Counted from the stretch's first letter, positions 38,601-54,900 are shown. The stretch is 64,000 nucleotides of DNA from Himantopus leucocephalus (GCA_003993805.1 RSEF01000004.1:72239221-72303220), one strand, 5' to 3'. A program made the numbers and translations. Notes: generated from the letters alone by a model not told the origin.

Positions 38601-39271
38601 ATCTCTGAATATATCTGGCCTCATCCATGGTAAGACAACATATTTAGCCCTTTAGATTAGACTTAGGTTATTTGGAAACTCAAAAATACAGTCAGTGTCT
38701 TTGCACACATCTTCAGTAACTGTCCTCTACAAACTGTGAACAGCAGTGAGCTCTGTAAAGGCATCTGTGGGTGAATACACTTAAAAGTCTTTATAAATCA
38801 TTTAAGAAAGATATTTACTACTGACACTATCATGAGTGAGAGAGAGACCCACATTCACTACACTGCTCTTCTTACTGAGTTACAAGCTTGCCTGAAGGGC
38901 AGGCAAGATTCCAGCTAAGTTCTGCCATTGAAAGTACATCTATCTTTGGCATCATCCAGTATAAAATACAGCTTTTTGGCCTGAATTTACATGCCTCTTC
39001 TTTTTCTGCACAGAAAAAAAAAAGAAAGGTGGCAACAGTTTCACCACAACCACCTTTAAACATGTATTTTATGGTCCAAATCAGGAGCAAGAGCAATTCT
39101 AGGATACTGCACAAACAGATTTCTAATGAGGCTGGAGTCATGGCATGCCATATGGCTAGAAAATGTATTAACAAATATGTACTTCATTCTTTATAATTTG
39201 TATAATTAATTTACACTGATGGTCCTTTTCAAAGATTATCATCACAATTGAGCATTGTAATAAATCTTTCA
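35601..39271. other. Intergenic stretch between SLAIN2 and TXK
   Basis: Contains the old LINE piece at 36.3-36.5 kb, a C/T-rich stretch near 37.14-37.19 kb and no recognisable coding exon. No Tec-family SH3, SH2 or kinase motif is found. Confidence 0.55.
36290..36500 (-). mobile_element. Old CR1/L3-like LINE fragment
   Basis: The plus strand keeps the order of landmarks found in inverted CR1 reverse-transcriptase DNA: atcagcagcaaacttc (FADDTKL region), attaaacatttttggccc, acctttgacatcattgatac, then ggagactggtctgtaaacca. It is heavily diverged compared with the 39.3-40.3 kb copy. The subfamily is not determined. Confidence 0.5.
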
Positions 39272-40325
39272 TATCACAGAATCACAGAATGGCTGAGTTT
39301 GGAAGAGACCTCTGGAGGTCATCTGGTCCAAGCCCCCTGCTCAAGCAGGGCCACCTAGAGCTGGTTGCCCAGGACTGTCTGCAGATGGCTTTTGAACGTC
39401 TCCAAGGATGGAGACTCTACCACCTTTCTAGACAACCTGTGCCAGTGCACAGTTACCCTCATAGTAAAAAAAAAAATATGTGTCCTGATGTTCAGACAGA
39501 GCCTCTTGTGTTTCATTTTGTGTCCATTCCCTCTGGTCCTGTCACTGGGCACCACTGGAAATAGCCTGGCTCTGTCCTCTTTGCACCTGCCCTTCAGGCT
39601 TTTATGTACATTAAGACTGCCCTGAGCCTTCTATCCTCTGGGCTGAACAGTCCCAGCTCTCAGCCTTTCCTCGTAGGAGAGATGCTCCACTCCCTTCATC
39701 ATCTTTGTGGCCCTTTGCTGGACTCTCTCCACTACGTCCAGCTCTCTCTTATACTGGGCATCCCAGAACTGGACACCAGAGTTCCAGGTGTGGCCTCACT
39801 AGTGCTGAGTAGATGGGAAGAATCATGACTCTCAACCTGTTGGCAATGCTTTGTCTAATGCAGTCCAGGATACCATTTGCCTTCATTGCAGCAAGGGCAT
39901 GTTACTGGCTCATGTTTGACTTGCTGTCCACCAGGACCCCCAGGTCCTTTTCTGCCAAGCTGCTTTTCAGCTGGGTGGCCCCCAGCGTATACTGGTGCAT
40001 GGGGTTGTTCCTTCCCAGGTGCAGGACTTTGCACTTCTGGTTGAAGTCTCTAAGTTTCCTGTCAGCTAGTTTCTCCAGCCTGTTGAGGTCCCTCTGGACG
40101 GCAGCATGGCCCTCCAGTGTATCAGCCACTCCTCCCAGTTTGGTGTCATCAGCAAACTTGCTGAGGGTACACTCTGCCCCATCATCCAGGTCATTAATGA
40201 AGATGTTGAAGAGGACTGAACGCAGCATTGACCCCTGGGGTACAGTGCTAGTTATTGGCCTCCAACTAGACTTTGTGCTACTGACCACCACCATCTGGGC
40301 CCGGATCACTGCAGACACCCCACAT
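39272..40325 (-). mobile_element. CR1 LINE, 1.05 kb with reverse-transcriptase remnant
   Basis: An inverted copy starting at the plus-strand tail atcacagaatcacagaatgg. Its minus-strand reading (40320 down to 39902) still shows reverse-transcriptase blocks PQGS…LFNIFINDLDDG, FADDTKLGGVAD and EKDLGVLVDSK. The 3' half of the frame is broken and the 5' part is missing, so it is not active. Confidence 0.93.
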
Positions 40326-41381
40326 AATAGTTGAATATTCACACTAGGTTCATCATCATGGTATTTGAGTACTTTCCACAGGTTTAAGATCTTTTGCTCC
40401 TTGCTTTCTTTGCATATCTGCATGTGAAGTTCATTAACAAATGCAAATTCAGTTTTGCCATGGTGTTAGCTACCAGTATTTCATGTTTATCAATCACTTG
40501 GAAATAACTTAATTGCTCTTTAGAAACCTGCTGAGCTCAACACACTTAGAATGCTGTGGGAGACCGAAGTGACTCAGAACACTGGGAAAGGATTTTCTGT
40601 TGTCAAGAAGATTCATGATTTATGTTCATTTACAGACTGCGGTGATTTCATTCACTTGGGTAATATTGAGTGAAACCTTATATGTCTCCACCCATATGAA
40701 GCAATCTTCTGTTCTAACATTCAAAAAAAGTTTCTAAATTTACTGAGAACTCTCCTGACACGCCTTTATCAACAAGCCAATGCTGGAAGGAAAAAGATTT
40801 CATTGCACTCAAGAATTTCTTAAAACAGTTTTCCTCATGCACTTTTTTAACAGGAAAAAGCACCAAATCTTCTTCAGAATGGAAAATAATTGAAAAGTGA
40901 GCAACTTTCAAACATGTTGGAAGATTGAAATGCTGTATTTACATGCATACTGGAAAAGCTAGTATGTTTTGAATATCTTTTTGGTTAGATGTCCATGAAA
41001 ATTTGTAACTGAAGGGGGGAGAGAGAGTTTACAGATCGCGTAGACCAAATTTTGCAATTAAATTAGGTTTATGCTCAATTGATTAATTAATGACTTGTAT
41101 TTAACAAGGCTGTGCTTCTGTCTGAAGACAATATGCTAATACTGACAAAAAATAATTCAGATTAAAGTCATGAAAGGAAGATGTGTGGCCAGTTTTAAGG
41201 GTGGTTGTAGTAAACGAGAAAACGAGAATATGTTTTTTGAGAAATGGCGTATGGTTGTATTATTAAAAGCTACAGCGTAATGCAACTTCAACTTTTGCTT
41301 CCCCCCCCCCCGCGCGCCCTTCCTTTTCTTTTCTGCTTTGAGCAAGCATTTGGCTATTTCGCACAGTACAGAAGGTGTCCG

Positions 41382-41394
41382 TCGCCATCTAGTG
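41382..41394 (-). promoter_or_regulatory. CTCF-like motif in the SLAIN2-TXK intergenic region
   Basis: The minus-strand reading cactagatggcga resembles the CTCF core variant CACTAGATGGCA. Motif match by eye only. Confidence 0.3.
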
Positions 41395-43129
41395 ACACCA
41401 CGTTGCGCATGAATCGGAATCGGGCACCTAAGCTGAGCCTTCCCAGGGAGAAGGTTGTGCACCAGAGCTCTTGCCAGCCTCTTCCAGAGGACTTGAGGTC
41501 AACAGACCCCGGTCACCGTTCTGGAGGCTCCGGGCTCACTCCTGAGGAGGTGTCCCAGAGATGGTACAAATGTGTGCGGAGAGTTTCTGGTGGGATGGCT
41601 CTTGCCGTACCTGTGCCGTGGGGAGGTAGCACAGGTACGTGCATGCTCCAGCCTCTGCGCTGACAATTCCCTGCCCAGATTTTGCGAGCACTTGGAGAGG
41701 AACCCCTGCTCATTCCACGGTGGAAGAAAGTCCTTGTACTTGGAGAATGCCGTAAAGTAACTCTTACAGTATAACAGGTCCCAATACTTACTGATCTTCT
41801 CTTCAACATCAGTATTATTATTTATCAGAGTGTCATGAGTTTTTTTCTTCTGGATTCTTGTACAGTAATTTTTTTCTAATATATCAAATGAGGGCTGATT
41901 TTACTCAACAGTGGTAAAACAACAAATAATGCATAGGCTTGAGCAAAACATTCCTGCTCACATTGCTGCTTTTTCTAGTGCCATTCGCTCTGTGGTCTCC
42001 TGCTGCCCAACTAAACTAGCTAGCCCCAGGGAGGAGCTGAGTTAGCCACTGCGGCCTCTGTCAGCAAGGATAAGCAAAAGGAAAGGCCCTGCAGGGAAAT
42101 CAAAAGAAAATGCAAATTCATTTGTTTCCCAGAGAGTGTTTCTCAGTCCCTAATTAAGTGCATACCTTCTTGCTGAAGTCCACAAGAAGAACCATCATTA
42201 GATTTCCCGCTGCAAGAATATTATAGGGTTTGTGAATGACAGGCAAATTGGGCAAATATTGTTTGGAAACCACAACGGATTAGGAGAGCAGGCTGTGCAG
42301 GGAGGGTGGGTAGGAGACCCCCTGGAAGGGGTTGCAGGGTTGCAGGCAGATGGCCCTCTCGTGGTGGCTCTCAGCAAAGTCACAGGAAAATACTTTTGAA
42401 ATGGCAGGTCACTCGTCACTCACCGTAAGTCAGTCGGCTTGATACAGGGATTCCACCCCCCACCCCCCCCATTTGTAGATGGATCTTCATTTGGCGTAAC
42501 AAAATGAGGACAAATTTATTCTATTATTTTCCTATGGAATTATATGCTTCCCTCCCAATATTATCACAACATTCACCCAGCAGACTGAATAACTGGGATT
42601 TTTTTTCTTTTCAGTAATGACTTATTGACTGCAACAGCAAGATCATCCTCCAAAGTATACAGTGCAAATAATCTCATTTATTTTCCTGTGTTTCTACTTT
42701 ATTTTACAGACATTTTAAAGATGATTAAACATTAAAAAAAAAGAAACTGATAAAATGGTCTGTTTCATTATCTATACTCCTGCTTTGTATTTCCTCTGTT
42801 TCTTTAATTATCCCTCTTAGATTTTAAGATCTTTGGTTGGAGCAATCATTGGACTTTTGTTTACTAAGTGCTTCATTTATTACTAGTACATCTAATAGTA
42901 CTACTCAATGGGAAGCCAAGCTCTGCTGAATGTAAGTAGCTGAAATATTAATTTAAAAATATTGGTGCTACTCAGCTGATTTGAAGTATGAGCACATATT
43001 GAGCCAGAATAGTTCAGTCAGGTAACTGTGGAAGGCAACTGGAGTTCCTTTAAGCCAGTGCTCCAGAAGTTATCTTAAATATGTACCCCAAAGGGAAAAA
43101 TTATGGGAAATAACTCCATTCACAATTAA

Positions 43130-43480
43130 CTGAGAAACCCTGAATATTATGTGTAAAGAGAGACCCTACAAGGGACAGAAAAAGAAAAAAATGTCTTGCC
43201 AGACAGAAGGCCTATCGAAAGGTGAAAATGTCAAAAATCAAGCTTAGGTAAAGGCTGCAAAATAAATTCAAGCAAATAGTAAAAGGTACCTTGGCCATAA
43301 AAACAATAAAAAAGAAGTGGACACCTTATAAAACATTGAGGTGGTTGCAATTAAGGATACTCTAGGTCCCGCCCCAAACTACCTGAGTATTTGGCTCAGC
43401 GTCAGTAATGGTAATGCCTTGGCAAAACCAAGGATGTTAATGAGAATGGGTGTGGAAAGAGAAATTGTCATGTGCAAGGT
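43130..43480 (+). mobile_element. Possible old LINE fragment
   Basis: An A-rich stretch with a codon-like pattern resembling the region upstream of the CR1/L3 reverse transcriptase (acagaaaaagaaaaaaatgt, gcttaggtaaaggctgc, aataaaaaagaagtgg). The match is by texture only. It lies just before the 43726 gap. Confidence 0.25.
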
Positions 43481-43725
43481 GAAACTAAAGGGCACAGAGC
43501 TCTGCTCTCAAAGACGCCCAGTAACTGAGATAATACAGCCAGTGGTAAGAGGGTTAATGCATTTACTAAAACAGACGGCAATACCATATGATTAAAAAGA
43601 AATAAAATGGAACAGCGATCTTTAAGGAGAAAAGGGATCCACAAACTATATTAGGATGATCTCAATTGCCTACAAGGACTCAACATTTTGGGAAAGAAAT
43701 AGAGATATAAAAGTACATAAAAATG

Positions 43726-43825
43726 NNNNNNNNNNNNNNNNNNNNNNNNNNNNNNNNNNNNNNNNNNNNNNNNNNNNNNNNNNNNNNNNNNNNNNNNNNN
43801 NNNNNNNNNNNNNNNNNNNNNNNNN
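43726..43825. other. Assembly gap, exactly 100 N
   Basis: A round 100-N gap 1.7 kb upstream of the first visible TXK exon. TEC and the 5' part of TXK would map here in the conserved gene order. Confidence 0.95.
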
Positions 43826-44788
43826 GTAGCTCTGCCCTCACAGACTTTCCCCAGAGGATGTGCTGTGTTTTATGGCTGAGCTGACCGAATGACCCACTGC
43901 TACCCAACTGGGTTGTCTCACTCCTTCTTTCTTTCCCCTTGCAAGCCCAGCACAAAGCTCTCCACTTCTGTGTTTAACTGGCTGGTTTTTCTGGTGGGTT
44001 AGTAGACTGAATTGACTCACTTTGGAGGCAGACGAGCTTGAGAAGCAGTGCATGGCTCTGAGCAGGAGGTGGTGGTGACATTCACCTTGCGGCTGCAAGT
44101 CTTTAGATCAGCACAGCCTTGCCGCTTACCTTTCCCTTTGGTTTTGCCTCCTATTTCTAGCCCAAGGATTAAAACACCTCAGCAGTTCACAACTAAATAC
44201 TTGTTTTTCAAAAGGCTGTCCTATACTATGGCAGTGCCCACTGGTTGCACTGCTCCCCAAAAAAGTAAGGTCAGTATCAGGGGTCTGGACTCATCCAAAT
44301 GCACCAGAAAACACAGTAAGAGACCAAAGGGCTGTCAGGGTCCAGACTGAGAATAATGGACCTGAATGGTTCATGGCTGCCAAAAAGTGGAGACTGGTGG
44401 TGGTGGCTCTAGAACAGGCACTTACTCTCCCGGGGAGACCATGGAGAGGTGACAGGAACGCAACCTAATTATTCAGAGCTCACACAACTGCCACTACTGG
44501 TTATCTTGTACTGTTATTTCCCATGTTCCTTATCCAATAACCTCTCATCTTTCTGTGCCTGCACCAAAATAAAAAAGGGAGACAAAGAAATGATTTCTCT
44601 CAATGTGACCTCCTTTAAAAGGTGCTTTAAAAGATGTCAATGCATTATGCCTTCCGTGAGAACAAATGCGTAGTGCACATCTGTCATCTGCTCAGGAACA
44701 TTAATAGTGGGAAAATGTGCACAGAGCTTGTACGTATGTAGGGGTCAGTCTAGCAGCCTTTCAAAATGTTGCCCTATAAATGCCTGCG

Positions 44789-45046
44789 TTGGGCAGGCAT
44801 AATTTCATCTTAACTGGGAGTCAGATCCTATACACTTGGGCAAAGAAAATTACTTTTCTAGTGCACCTGTAAGAGCTGTTGCCTTGTATGTCATGAATAT
44901 TTCTTTCCGTGTTGATNATTGGGCAGGCATAATTTCATCTTAACTGGGAGTCAGATACTATAAGCTTGGGCAAAGAAAATTACTTTTCTAGTGCACCTGC
45001 AGGAGCTGTTGCCTTGTATGTCATGAATATTTCTTTCCGTGTTGAT
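44789..45046 (+). repeat. Direct 128-bp duplication around a single N (44917)
   Basis: 44789-44916 and 44919-45046 are the same sequence with four substitutions, separated by one N and one base. Located in the TXK intron before the activation-loop exon. The pattern is that of two overlapping contig ends left unmerged. Confidence 0.9.
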
Positions 45047-45499
45047 TCTGTAACAATGTGCTGGTTATTACATCCGTGAAGTTGGGCAGTTACAAAGTGT
45101 AGCCCTCTACCAGTAGTGTTCAAGTACAACAAGTGGTTGAAAAGGCAGACTCTTTTAAAAAGAGACAATAATTATTTATTGCTGCTGGTTTTCCTGCCCA
45201 TGATGTAGGGATCTTTCCTATCAATATAGACCCAGAAGATGACAATAACAACCATCCCGTCAGTCTTACGCGTGGTATTAAAATGGTTTATTCCGACTTA
45301 TTTCTCATGGACAATTCAAATCATTCATTTAAACAGAAATCTCTTTAAGTGCATATCTTCTAGTGTAGGTATCTGTGTGCATTTCACATTAAATTAGTGA
45401 CACTAGTTCTTTGTTTCTAAATTGACACTGCATTTTTATGGAATTATAAACCATCTGTGGAAATGTTGCTAGAACTGCTTGCCCTTTAACTATCATTAA

Positions 45500-47649
<2,150 letters not shown>

Positions 47650-48005
47650 GCGGAGATTTTACATGAATGTATTTACTGAAAGGTTAGCATTAAGCATGTC
47701 AGTAATGTAGCTGATGCAGAAAACCTCAGCCTTTTACAGCAGTCTCCGCTTAAACTGCAGTACCAACATCCGACATATTGAAGCAGCTGTTCAGGCTTAG
47801 GCTAATTTTTACTTATTTGAGAAAGATACCTCAGGAGCCTGGTTTGGGACTCTCAAAGCTTTGTTTTCGTGATTAGGAAGAAAAATCTGTCTGGAAAGCA
47901 GTAACCAAGCTTATTCACCATATAGGCGTTTTAATTTATTCTTTTTGTCAGAGCTACACTAATTCCTGTAACAATATTATTAAATTATTTGGACTTAATA
48001 TGACT
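47650..48005 (+). other. Probable TXK 3' UTR
   Basis: Non-coding sequence directly after the TXK stop. An ATTAAA at 47979-47984 is the nearest candidate polyadenylation signal. The end is inferred, not seen. Confidence 0.35.
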
Positions 48006-51000
48006 CACGCGCTGGGGAATACTGATTGCCAGCAGCAAAAATGATGGAAGAACCTCTGATAAAGCCCTAGCTGTGTCATGTTTAAAGGCAAGCCCTTTTG
48101 CTGCGAGCCATGCAGCACCGAAGCCGTGGAGCAGTGTTCCAGAAGGGGCAGTGAGTGAAGTACCAACCGCTGGAGCAGCGCCCACACGTGTGCCTGAACC
48201 CACTGCTGTGGAGAAGGGCGGGCAAAGGGAGCAAAGGGAGCAGTCATCACTTAGCAAGTCACAACTGAGTAGCTGGAAAAGTCGAGCATCCCTGAAGCAT
48301 TTTAAACCTGCATCGCAGTTCAAGCCGCCTTCTCTACCAATTCCGTATAAAAGAAGGAGAGTAAGGATTATTTTATCCAAACCTCTCCCACAATTTTCCA
48401 GTATTGTCTCCCACTTCTCGCCTGCTGCTGCCTACTCAAACGCCCACGCTTGCCTTAGTGCCTTGCAAGTGCCCAGAATGGTTAATGGGCAAATCAAAGC
48501 TGGAACCTGACAGTAAAACAAAGTGCTTTGAATTAGTCTAGCTCAGATGGATCCTGTGATACCTGACATGGACAATGTCTGTAACCCTACTTCTTACGTT
48601 ATTACTCACTCCTAATTTTAAATCTTAATTTTGGTCGATACAAATAGAGAAGAAAAGGCAGATGAAGTTAATAGTTGTTTAATATAAAATAGTCAGCCCA
48701 TTACAAATAAATAGGTTCTTTAAAATATGTGATTGCATTGTGAATTATTTATAGGTAAATACATCATAATGCTTAGTTCTATGGCACTTCGTAGACAAAA
48801 TATGTAAACCACACTAGCTAAAGAATGATTGAGTTCTGCACAATTTAANTGAAGTTAATAGTTGTTTAATATAAAATAGTCAGACCATTACAAATAAATA
48901 GGTTCTTTAAAATATGTGATTGCATCGTGAATTATTTATAGGTAAATACATCATAATGCGTAGTTCTATGGCACTTTGTAGACAAAATATATAAACCACA
49001 CTAGCTAAAGAATGATTGAGTTCTGCACAATTTAACTTTTTAATTTCCAAANATTTTTTCATTTCCAAATTCAAAAAACAACTGTAACAATAAAATGAAA
49101 TATATCAATCATCCCAAGTTTTGAATTTCCAGAAGATGAGGGCATCTCTGGGTCAAATTCACTCCTGGCATTAATCAGTCATCTTTACTGCAGTAGTACT
49201 TTGATAGTTATCATCCCTTGGGAAAGCAAGTTGTTAGTCCTATTGTTTGAACATTTGGGAGTACCTTCAAACACACTTCTAAGGCATTTCTGCTTCAATT
49301 GAAGCATGATATCCCTATCGTTTCATACAATCTGCTAGAACAATCGCCACCAACTGATGTCACTGTTTACTTTTATAATCAACTCATTTATGAGCATTCA
49401 GTTCCTTTTTAGACCTATGACTAAATACAGACCTCTACAACACAGTACACACATTGAGCTCACCACAATTTACGCCCAGGCCACACAAGTACAAGACTTT
49501 TCAGCAGATGATGCACTACAAATGTGAAATTCAAACTGTCTCTGCAATATAAAAGTACATGGGGACTTTGAATAATGTATGAGGCATCTTTTTTAACAGG
49601 TCTTGTAAAACTGGTTTTGCCACATTTACTTCTGCAAGTTAATATGTAATACACTATAGTACCATGCAATAAAAAGCTCTGGTAGGTTTATGTGCTCAAA
49701 GCACCCTGCTCGTGCTCATTTCATTGAGTTGTCCCATGGTGAATATGCATCCATCCTTGAAACGTGTTGGTCTAATACACGGAGCCAATAACGCTTGCCT
49801 ACCAAGCCTTCAACTTCTCAATATAATCCTTCTGTAGCCTGCTTTGGAAAAATTATGAATAGGCTGTTATTAACATTCTGACGCAGAAAAATTTAACAGC
49901 TGCTGTCATCAGGCTGACAGTAAATAAAAGTAAAAGCACTAGAACATGCTTCAGAGTCAGCGCTCGATCAGAAACAAGAAAGGTCTACAGGACAAAGGTC
50001 AGGTACGTACAGCATATTGACTTACCAGAACAGCTACACCCATAAATAAAGACTAGGCAGGACACCTTAGTTCTCATGGTGTCTCTGAGCTTAGCTCAAA
50101 CTCCAACCATATTCAAGCAGGCAAAAATTAAAGTACTTACACGGCTGAGCAGTGACTGCCACCCATGTCACTGAATAAAGAGCCATATGTGGGCAAACAG
50201 ACATCTGTTAGCTGTTTTTTAAAACAACTTTGTGTGATAAAAGAGAGACCTGGAAGAGCAGTATAGGTCAGAAGGAGACACTATCGCACCTCCATACAGG
50301 GAATGTCTCATCAAGGGCTGTAGGAGTGCTCAGCATTTGTAAAAATTCAGCTGATGTTTCCTGATCAAACATCAGAAAACTTGCAGCAAGTCGGTATTAC
50401 AGACGGGAGGAAAAAGGGCAGAATTCCCAGCTTCTTTGTGCAAGCCGCTTAGGATATACTCTTTTCTATAAAAAAGCCACATTGTTGATAAACTGGAATG
50501 TACTTTCAGGAAGTGAAACGACGTCCCTCGTCAAAAATACTCCTGCCCAGCAATGCTGATCAATTACTTGCCTGTACAGGTCTGGTGACATTTATCTCCA
50601 GTGCCATTTGGTTTTCAGACCAACTTTCCCCCCGCCCTCTATTATAAAGTTTCACAAACAGGGAGGCCGGGCAGCAGCACGAACGCACATCACCAACACC
50701 ACTCCTCCCTCACGCATCCGCCTCCCCGTCCTGTTCTGAACCTCGGCACCATTCTAAAAGCCACCAGAAAGGAGTCAGCTACGGGAAACCCGCTCTGCTA
50801 AAAGAGTATTTCCTAACACTCACCAGTTTTGTTTTTCTGGAATTTAAACAGTAAGAGAATGGCGTTTGCTAGGAGTATATAATTCCCCATGTAGTTCCAG
50901 GATGCAACCGTGATGAGTAAAGAGGTTCAAGTTTTGAATCAGTACTCTTTGGGGTGGACATTTTTTATAGCATCAGTGTTTTAAGCGTGGCTGGGAAGGC

Positions 51001-51940
51001 AGGTAAAGGAAGATGGTAGAACAGGTTTCTATAGAAACTAATAACCTATGTACCGCCTTCCAATTTCCCTGCAGATTGCTTAACCTATCCAAGTCTTCTT
51101 GACCTACCTACATTTAATCAGCACAGCTATGTAATGAATTTAATTGCCCATTAATTTGTTCTGAGGTACGGCAGTAATGAGTAGCTGCCAAGATTTGTTT
51201 TGTATCAGCATTTAAAAGCCATAATTTGGTTAGCAATGTATTGCCTCTGAGGTTTTCTTTGTTCTAGTTCTTAACCATTCCCCCTACTTTCCAAACCGCT
51301 TAAAAATATTTTAGGTAATAGCCTCCATTGGAAAACCTGCCAACTCACTGAAACACTCTCCATTGAGATTGGCCGTGAAAAAGAGATCCCTAATACATCA
51401 GTTTTGGGTTTTCTTCCCTAGTTTAGAAGGGAAGGCATTCTCTCTTGCCCATTATTTTTGTCCCTAAAAATCCATGTCTTTTGACTACTAATCATCAGCA
51501 TTAAACGTTCCTTGCTGATGCTTTCTACAGAGTACCAGGGTAAAAATAACACATCTGGACAAAACTGGGTAATTTTGTAAGAGAAGCTAAAAACTCTTGA
51601 TCTCCCCATATTCTTTCCTCCAGATCCATCATAACATTCTGAACTTTTTAGTTCAAGGTGAATATATAGTAGTTTCACATGTGTCGCTTCTAGGGTGGCA
51701 GAAAAAAGCTACTAAAAGATGGTCATGATCAGGTCAGATGCATGTGAACTGCAAGGACATCAGCCAGACCTTCTTCATCTAGAATCCACTTATGCGTGCA
51801 TAGGACCAGCTGCTAAAACCAAGACTATTTGCTTTTGATCTATCAGATAGCATTTAAATGCCTACCAGAAAGAAGAATTACACTCCTCTTTATCCCTTGT
51901 TTAAAAAACACAGATCATTTAGTGCATAATGCATGAGTAA
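48006..51940. other. Convergent intergenic stretch between TXK and NIPAL1
   Basis: A GC-richer 0.5-kb part at 48.0-48.5 kb is followed by AT-rich sequence with the duplicated N junctions. No recognised gene. Confidence 0.55.
48663..49035 (+). repeat. Direct 186-bp duplication around a single N (48849)
   Basis: 48663-48848 and 48850-49035 are near-identical, with only a few substitutions. Another N at 49052 has a short imperfect overlap (aatttccaaa / catttccaaa). Probably contig-end overlap. Confidence 0.9.
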
Positions 51941-54900
51941 TTTATTACAAGAGAAATATTAGCATAATTTCTCTAAAATTTAAAATTCCAAATTAATAAC
52001 TAAATATAAACATTTTCAAAAATAACACCTCATAGCAAATGTTTTTTATACAAAAAGACAATGAATAATTTACTTTTGAACATGACAGACTTCCTGTACA
52101 CCATGAAAATAAGCATTAACTTTGGTTCTCTGACAGTGTAAGAAAATAACATTATTTTCCTAGTAGATATTATTTATGTATAAAAGCAGATATGCAGGTC
52201 CAGTAGAAAATACATAACTTTTGCTTGGTACAAGTTAATTGTCAGGAGTTGGTATAAAAAGAGCCCAGACTTGGTATAAAAAAAAGGCCAGACCCTTCTC
52301 ATAGAAAGTATTACTACATATCTTAAAAAAATGCCAACACACATCCATTCCAGAACTGGACTGGTTGCTTTTTCATACAAATAACCCATTTGGTCGCACC
52401 ACAGTGATGACTGCATAAGTAAATACAGGGGCCACCAGCTATGCAAAAGGATCTCTTTTTCTCTTTTTAGGGTCAATCAGTATTTTCTTCAGTTATTCTT
52501 TAAATTGTGAAAAGCAATGCAAGTTTTTGTTAAAAGGCAAACCGTAAAGAAAATTCTTTTAGTCTTTTCATTATTTGTATTATCTGTTTTTAACTATAAA
52601 GATTTTGTAGCTTGAATCTGGCAGATAACGCCAAAACATTCTCTAAATTACCTAAGAAGTAATGAAACTATATATTTTCTTCTCTGAAGCACTTCTAACA
52701 CATAAACACATACACTTTAACAACAAAGAATTGCTGCAAGTCTCATCACTTGGAAAGCTGAAAAATATTGCAAAGTTGTATATATTGTCATTGTATTTTC
52801 AAGGCAAGTACATTTTTTGTGAAAACGTCCCTTTTGCTGGGTTAACAATGCTGCCACCTCCTGCACTATTGAATGTACTTCTCAAATTGGGTAATCACAG
52901 GTGATAACCTAAATACCAATTGCCTAATGACATCTACTGGGCTTCTATTTACATTGGCAAGATTACCTCCAATATTTGATAAAGTACCGTGAGCAGAGAA
53001 CTAACCAAACTTTTCCGTATCACATTTTTTAGATCTGCTCTTCATTGTAAAAATGAGGGTTTAGAAATAAGGTGCAAGTGATGGATACAATTTCTACCTC
53101 TTCCTGTAGGTATGTCAACTACAACCCTATCCAAGTGAAAAAAAAAAAGGTGCTTGTAATTTACAAGTAACTTTAAGCCAGTACCCCTAGTGTTACTTTC
53201 TGGTTTTTGACAGCTCCTAAAGCATCATTAAAAGTAAGTAACAAGTGAGATGTTTCATGAACATCTTTCAAAAGGGAAGTATTTAAACTTTGCACAGCGC
53301 AAACATATATGAAGTATCAGTAGCAACACTTTTGCTCTTACAGATAATCGATGAGCTTTCTTGCGTGGAAGAATTCGCTATCCATCCAAAGTGTCCACTT
53401 TTACTACACTCTTTACACATTACAGAACATACACCCTGCTTCATGAGAAGGTTCTGCTTGGCGTATAAGTCTCAGCTGATTGAAACCAAATTGTAATTGC
53501 TGAAATGCTAACATCCTCTGGCAAAGGTTCTGGACTCACACTTAAAAACCCAAGAATGGAAAATCCTACCTTTCTGATGAGGTAATGACCCACACATGTG
53601 ATTGCTGAAGCTACTTTCTTCTCACAAAGTGCCAACAAAAGGGGATTGTGATGAGTAAACCATGGACTGTGCAAGCTGTTTTTGTGAGATAAAGATCAGT
53701 GACCACAACTGAGGAGCATACTGTGGTACAGATACTAATCTTCAAGGCCTACGGTGGATTAATAGCTAAAACATCTAATAGAGGTGAATACTCATTTTTA
53801 GAAAAGATGTAAAGGCAAAACTACAACAAAAGATGGTTTGATGTTTCTCACCCCTTGTTTACACTCCTTCCTTTACCTAGTATTTTTAGAAATAGTGCAC
53901 AGATCGGAAAATGGATTTTGCTTTTATAACGGAATATAAAATAACAGGACTGTTTTGCTATTAAGAAACAATGATATCTTTCTGGAAAATGAGAAAAAAT
54001 TTTGAAACGCTTACATGGGTTTTGATGAATAGGTGGCAATACTAGGAAGAAGTACGGAAATCAGTAAAGCCCCTTCTTAAGCCTCAAAGTAGTATAAAAC
54101 AGAGTGGAAATTCTAAAATGCACATTCCACTTTTCTTCTGCCTTCAAATAGTTTATTCTTTTATCTTACGTAATTTTTTAAGCCAATAGCAACTGTGTTC
54201 AGGCCTCTAATAATTTGCTTTTTCTTAAAATGTTACTTGGGGATAGTTTTGCATTAAAAAGGTACATGCACATTCAGGGATTTGCAATCCATTCAGGACT
54301 CCTACGGGAGAAGAGCTAAGAATTTGCTGTTAAAGAGTGGATTTTGAAGGAAAGTGGTTACCAAGAACCACATTTAATAAAATTTTTCGTGACTTCAACT
54401 TGTGATTCATTGGTAGGTCATGAAAAATGAAAAAAAACTGGCGTAAAATTTTATATTAAAAGCTAAAAGGGTTAAACAGTATTTTCTTCATATTGTATCT
54501 CCAATGAATATCCTTCAGGTAGATTATCTACAAGTTTGCTTGGCAAAAAAGTATAAAAATATAAAGAAAACCTGAAATATTAAGGCCATCACAAAGATAA
54601 TAGCAGAGTGCTTGTCACTTCAGTAAGGATTATCTTTTATCATGATGGAAAAATTGCACTTTGTAAACATAGCTTACGAAGACCACTATTTTCTCCTAAA
54701 ATTCTCCAATAGGAGATGCTGCATAAAAAAAGGACAAGGTTGTTCATTGCCTGACACACAATCACCATCAGGTTTCTGTCTGTCATTAATTATTGGACAT
54801 TTTCATTCATTACTACCAACAGCTGGCACAGAGGAGTGGCCCACACTTAGCTGGCCTTACAGACAGATTTCCAGAGGATTGCAGAAAAGAAGAGCATTCT

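Noticed and set aside
39902..40423. 173-codon frames on both strands, possible new gene
   Set aside because: The minus frame is CR1 reverse transcriptase (FADDTKL, LGVLVDSK); the plus frame is its shadow.
48073..48510. 145-codon plus-strand frame downstream of TXK
   Set aside because: No recognisable domain; composition is biased towards Ser/Ala/Pro. It lies in a local GC-rich patch and lacks conserved features. Could be part of a longer TXK 3' UTR.
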